A DNA stretch of 64,000 bases, taken from Clostridium sp. AM34-11AC (GTDB taxonomy: Bacteria > Bacillota > Clostridia > Lachnospirales > Lachnospiraceae). The notes under the pieces were generated by a model, which was given only the letters and a program-made list of their open reading frames with translations, had not been told where the DNA came from and made no database searches. The translations under genes and the position numbers were made by a program. Below, one piece after another: positions 61,738 through 64,000 of this stretch (position 1 is the first letter of the stretch; each line of letters opens with the position of its first letter). Location: positions 76,250 to 140,249 of the forward strand of contig NZ_QWGL01000003.1 in the NCBI RefSeq assembly GCF_003435375.1, written 5' to 3'.

Positions 61738-63282
61738 TTACTTTCTTATTAAAAGTGACTTACCAGTCATCTCTTTCGGCTGTTCCATTCCCATAAGCTC
61801 GATCAGGGTCGGAGCGATATCTGCGAGGCAGCCGCCTTCTCTGAGGCCGTAGCCCTCGCCCGCGTTTACAAGAATGAACGGAACCGGGTTTGTTGTGTGA
61901 GCGGTCCACGGCTCTCCTGTCTTGTAGTCGATCAGCTGCTCTGCGTTTCCGTGGTCAGCACAGATGAACATCACGCCATCAACCTCTTTGATTGCCTCAA
62001 CTGCTTTTCCAACGCACTCGTCGACAGCCTCGATGGCCTTGATCGCTGCGTTCTCAACACCTGTGTGGCCTACCATATCCGGATTTGCGAAGTTTACGAT
62101 GATAACATCATATTTTCCGGAGCGGATCGCGTCTGTCAGCTTCTCACAAACAGCCGGTGCGCTCATCTCCGGCTGAAGGTCATATGTTGCGACCTTCGGG
62201 GACTTCACAAGGATACGGTCCTCACCCGGATTCGGCTCCTCAACGCCGCCGTTGAAGAAGAAGGTAACGTGGGCATATTTCTCTGTCTCAGCAATTCTCG
62301 CCTGAGTCTTCCCGTGGGCAGCAAGGAACTCACCGAGAGTATTCTTGATCGTCTCTTTCTTGAATGCGACAAGTTTGTTCGGGATCGTCTCATCGTAATC
62401 AACAAAGCATACATAGGTGGTCTTGATCCTCTTCGCTCTCGCAAATCCTGTAAACTCGTCATCACAGAATGCGCGGGTCATCTCTCTTGCGCGGTCCGGA
62501 CGGAAGTTGAAGAAGATCACGGAATCATTGTCCTTAATGGTTCCGATGGCATTTCCATCTTCTCCTGTCACGACAGCCGGAACAACGAACTCATCTGTCT
62601 TTCCGTCATCGTAGGACACCTGAATCAGTTCCGTCGCGGATGTTCCCTTATTGCCCTCGCCTGCTGTCAGTGCCTTATACGCAAGCTCCACACGGTCCCA
62701 GCGGTTGTCACGGTCCATCGCATAGTAACGTCCCATAACAGATGCCACCTTGCCGACACCGAGCTCTTTCATCTTCTCCTCTAACGCTGCGACGAAATCC
62801 TTTCCGGATGCCGGCGGAGTGTCACGGCCGTCTAAGAAGCAGTGAACGAATACTTTGTCGAGACCGTTTCTCTTTGCGAGCTCTAAAAGTCCGTAAACAT
62901 GGGTGATATGGCTGTGTACGCCGCCGTCGGATAAGAGTCCGAACAGGTGCAGCGCGGAGTTATTCTTCTTACAGTTCTCAACAGCTGCAAGGAACTCTTC
63001 GTTGCTAAAGAAATCGCCGTCCTGGATAGACTTTGTGATTCTTGTCAGTTCCTGGTAAACAATGCGGCCTGCGCCCATGTTCAGGTGTCCGACCTCAGAG
63101 TTTCCCATCTGTCCGTCCGGAAGTCCGACAGCAAGTCCGCTGGCCTGACCCTCCACAAACGGGCACTCCTTCATTAAGCGGTCCATCACCGGCTTCTTCG
63201 CCTCATATACCGCATTTCCTTCATGTGTTTTATTCAGTCCGTAACCATCGAGGATCATTAACACTACTGGCTTTTTGCTCAT
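61738..63282 (-). CDS. gpmI: 2,3-bisphosphoglycerate-independent phosphoglycerate mutase
   Basis: 514 residues. It interconverts 3- and 2-phosphoglycerate in glycolysis using two manganese ions and a phosphoserine intermediate. Seen: metal-binding LMILDGYGLN at the N-terminus, the catalytic serine in GQMGNSEVGHLNMGAG, HCFLDGRDTPP, NFRPDRAREM, NFANPDMVGHTG, and the C-terminal CADHGNAE and WTAHTTNPVPF metal ligands. Full length. The start follows AAAGGAGAAAAAATC. Monocistronic with a strong terminator. Confidence 0.97.
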   Translation of the reverse strand: MSKKPVVLMILDGYGLNKTHEGNAVYEAKKPVMDRLMKECPFVEGQASGLAVGLPDGQMGNSEVGHLNMGAGRIVYQELTRITKSIQDGDFFSNEEFLAAVENCKKNNSALHLFGLLSDGGVHSHITHVYGLLELAKRNGLDKVFVHCFLDGRDTPPASGKDFVAALEEKMKELGVGKVASVMGRYYAMDRDNRWDRVELAYKALTAGEGNKGTSATELIQVSYDDGKTDEFVVPAVVTGEDGNAIGTIKDNDSVIFFNFRPDRAREMTRAFCDDEFTGFARAKRIKTTYVCFVDYDETIPNKLVAFKKETIKNTLGEFLAAHGKTQARIAETEKYAHVTFFFNGGVEEPNPGEDRILVKSPKVATYDLQPEMSAPAVCEKLTDAIRSGKYDVIIVNFANPDMVGHTGVENAAIKAIEAVDECVGKAVEAIKEVDGVMFICADHGNAEQLIDYKTGEPWTAHTTNPVPFILVNAGEGYGLREGGCLADIAPTLIELMGMEQPKEMTGKSLLIRK

Positions 63283-63715
63283 GATTTTTTCTCCTTTATT
63301 GCGTGACTGCAGGAGCCAGCTCCAAACGGAAGCTTCCTGCGTTCTTTATAAATGCAATCATTTTCTGCGGTCGGAACGGAGCTTTCCGTCTAACGCTTTG
63401 ATATTGGTACTATCATCGCAGAAACACCTATATTTTATACCAATTATATCGTTCCTGCAACTGTTTTGGAGGGAGAAATTGTTATAAATTTATCAGTCTT
63501 GATCTACACGATCCTCCCCGCCTTCGTTCTCTCCGGAATTTCCACTCCAGAAAACTCATACCCGAAAAAAGGAGCTTCCTTCCAGGTGAGCATTCTATCC
63601 TACAGCGATTTCACAATTTTTTCACATCAAACACAATATTTCGACACATTTTTCCAGTATCCTGTAAAGCGTAACAGGACAGCAAGCCTGGAACAAGATA
63701 TACTTTTTCATACTT

Positions 63716-63750
63716 GACCGGCAGAGCGTTCTGTCGGTCCCTCCCTTTTG
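63716..63750 (+). terminator. Terminator-like hairpin without assigned gene
   Basis: GACCGGCAGA (63716-63725) pairs with TCTGTCGGTC (63730-63739), then CCTCCCTTTTG. Confidence 0.55.
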
Positions 63751-63788
63751 TTTCAAAAACATTTACAATATAAATCTCCTCTTTTTGA

Positions 63789-63823
63789 GGCTGCCGCAGG
63801 AGTAGAAATGCGGCAGCCTTTTT
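63789..63823 (+). terminator. Intrinsic terminator without assigned gene
   Basis: GGCTGCCGCA (63789-63798) pairs with TGCGGCAGCC (63809-63818), followed by five T residues. Confidence 0.8.
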
Positions 63824-63959
63824 ATTCGTTCCATCAATCGCTTGAACTACAGTTCTGTATAACAGACTGTACTGAAATATGATTTTTGCATCTTCATATT
63901 GCTTGCAAATGCTTGCATTTAGGATCTGCCGTCAGGATCATAGTGTTCTTATCGATCTT

Positions 63960-64000
63960 TGAAGTGACATACTCCCACCACTTAGCTCACGCTTGAAGTG
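63960..64000. mobile_element. Possible IS200/IS605-type element end, cut by window edge
   Basis: GTGACATACTCCCACCACTT followed by a hairpin (CACTT and AAGTG around 12 bases) resembles the subterminal hairpin of IS200/IS605-family ends. No transposase or TnpB frame is visible, so this is a tentative call. Confidence 0.35.

Larger units (their letters stand above)
63283..64000. other. Intergenic region upstream of gpmI to window end
   Basis: 718 bp without a gene I can support. It includes the gpmI upstream region, a diverged match to the repeat element (63533-63573), two plus-strand hairpins with T-rich 3' flanks (63716-63750 and 63789-63823), and a possible transposon end at the right edge. 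An 83-codon frame at 63466 has no usable start and overlaps the repeat. Confidence 0.55.

Noticed and set aside
63466..63717. 83-codon plus-strand ORF
   Set aside because: The only start would be a TTG overlapping its own ribosome-binding site; the middle matches the repeat element and there are no family motifs.

Overview
The window reads as a chromosomal segment of an anaerobic, spore-forming Clostridia species, most like a gut Lachnospiraceae. The basis is the gene families seen: a two-gene SufC/SufB pair, a TM1266-type hydrogenase regulator, a YlmC/YmxH-like PRC-barrel protein, an agmatine plus carboxynorspermidine polyamine route, PflX-type radical SAM, and very large secreted proteins with cell-wall-binding repeats. 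Most ribosome-binding sites are AGGAGG-like and promoters are sigma-A-like. No rRNA, tRNA, CRISPR array or prophage was found.

Layout. 1-2.6 kb: 3' part of a secreted surface protein. 2.7-13.2 kb: sufCB, a sodium symporter, an Fe-S aldo/keto reductase, a secreted subtilase, ftsH, a DNA glycosylase, and a 66-codon ORF ahead of a PflX-like radical SAM gene. 13.2-13.9 kb: an A-rich stretch with a consensus promoter and a terminator but no convincing gene, probably a non-coding RNA. 13.9-21 kb: minus-strand housekeeping run (dedA family, trpS, DUF1015, serA, serC, leuB). 21.5-25.2 kb: N-carbamoylputrescine amidase, agmatine deiminase, a PRC-barrel protein with a Cys/Pro tail, and an amidohydrolase. 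25.3-35.4 kb: an AAA-ATPase/PD-(D/E)XK protein, a PepV-like dipeptidase, a YqeY protein, prfC, coaBC/coaX (divergent), and a second AAA/PD-(D/E)XK protein fused to an N-terminal HTH. 35.5-40.9 kb: a minus-strand polyamine operon (speA, speE-like, carboxynorspermidine dehydrogenase, nspC) behind a roughly 360-nt leader that ends in an intrinsic terminator. 41-61.2 kb: three giant surface-protein genes with response-regulator genes and remnants between them. 61.2-64 kb: TM1266 regulator, gpmI, and a possible transposon end.

How the genes work together. speA, aguA and aguB would turn arginine into putrescine, and the dehydrogenase/decarboxylase pair would extend it to spermidine through carboxyspermidine. 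serC/serA form a serine pair, and coaBC/coaX supply coenzyme A steps. In the surface locus, paired direct repeats 20 bp apart sit next to weak -35 regions at two promoters, which suggests control by LytTR-type regulators. The most notable candidates for new biology are the speA leader attenuator, the A-rich RNA, the palindrome-controlled HTH-AAA-nuclease gene, and the surface-protein regulatory module with its 54-residue membrane protein.
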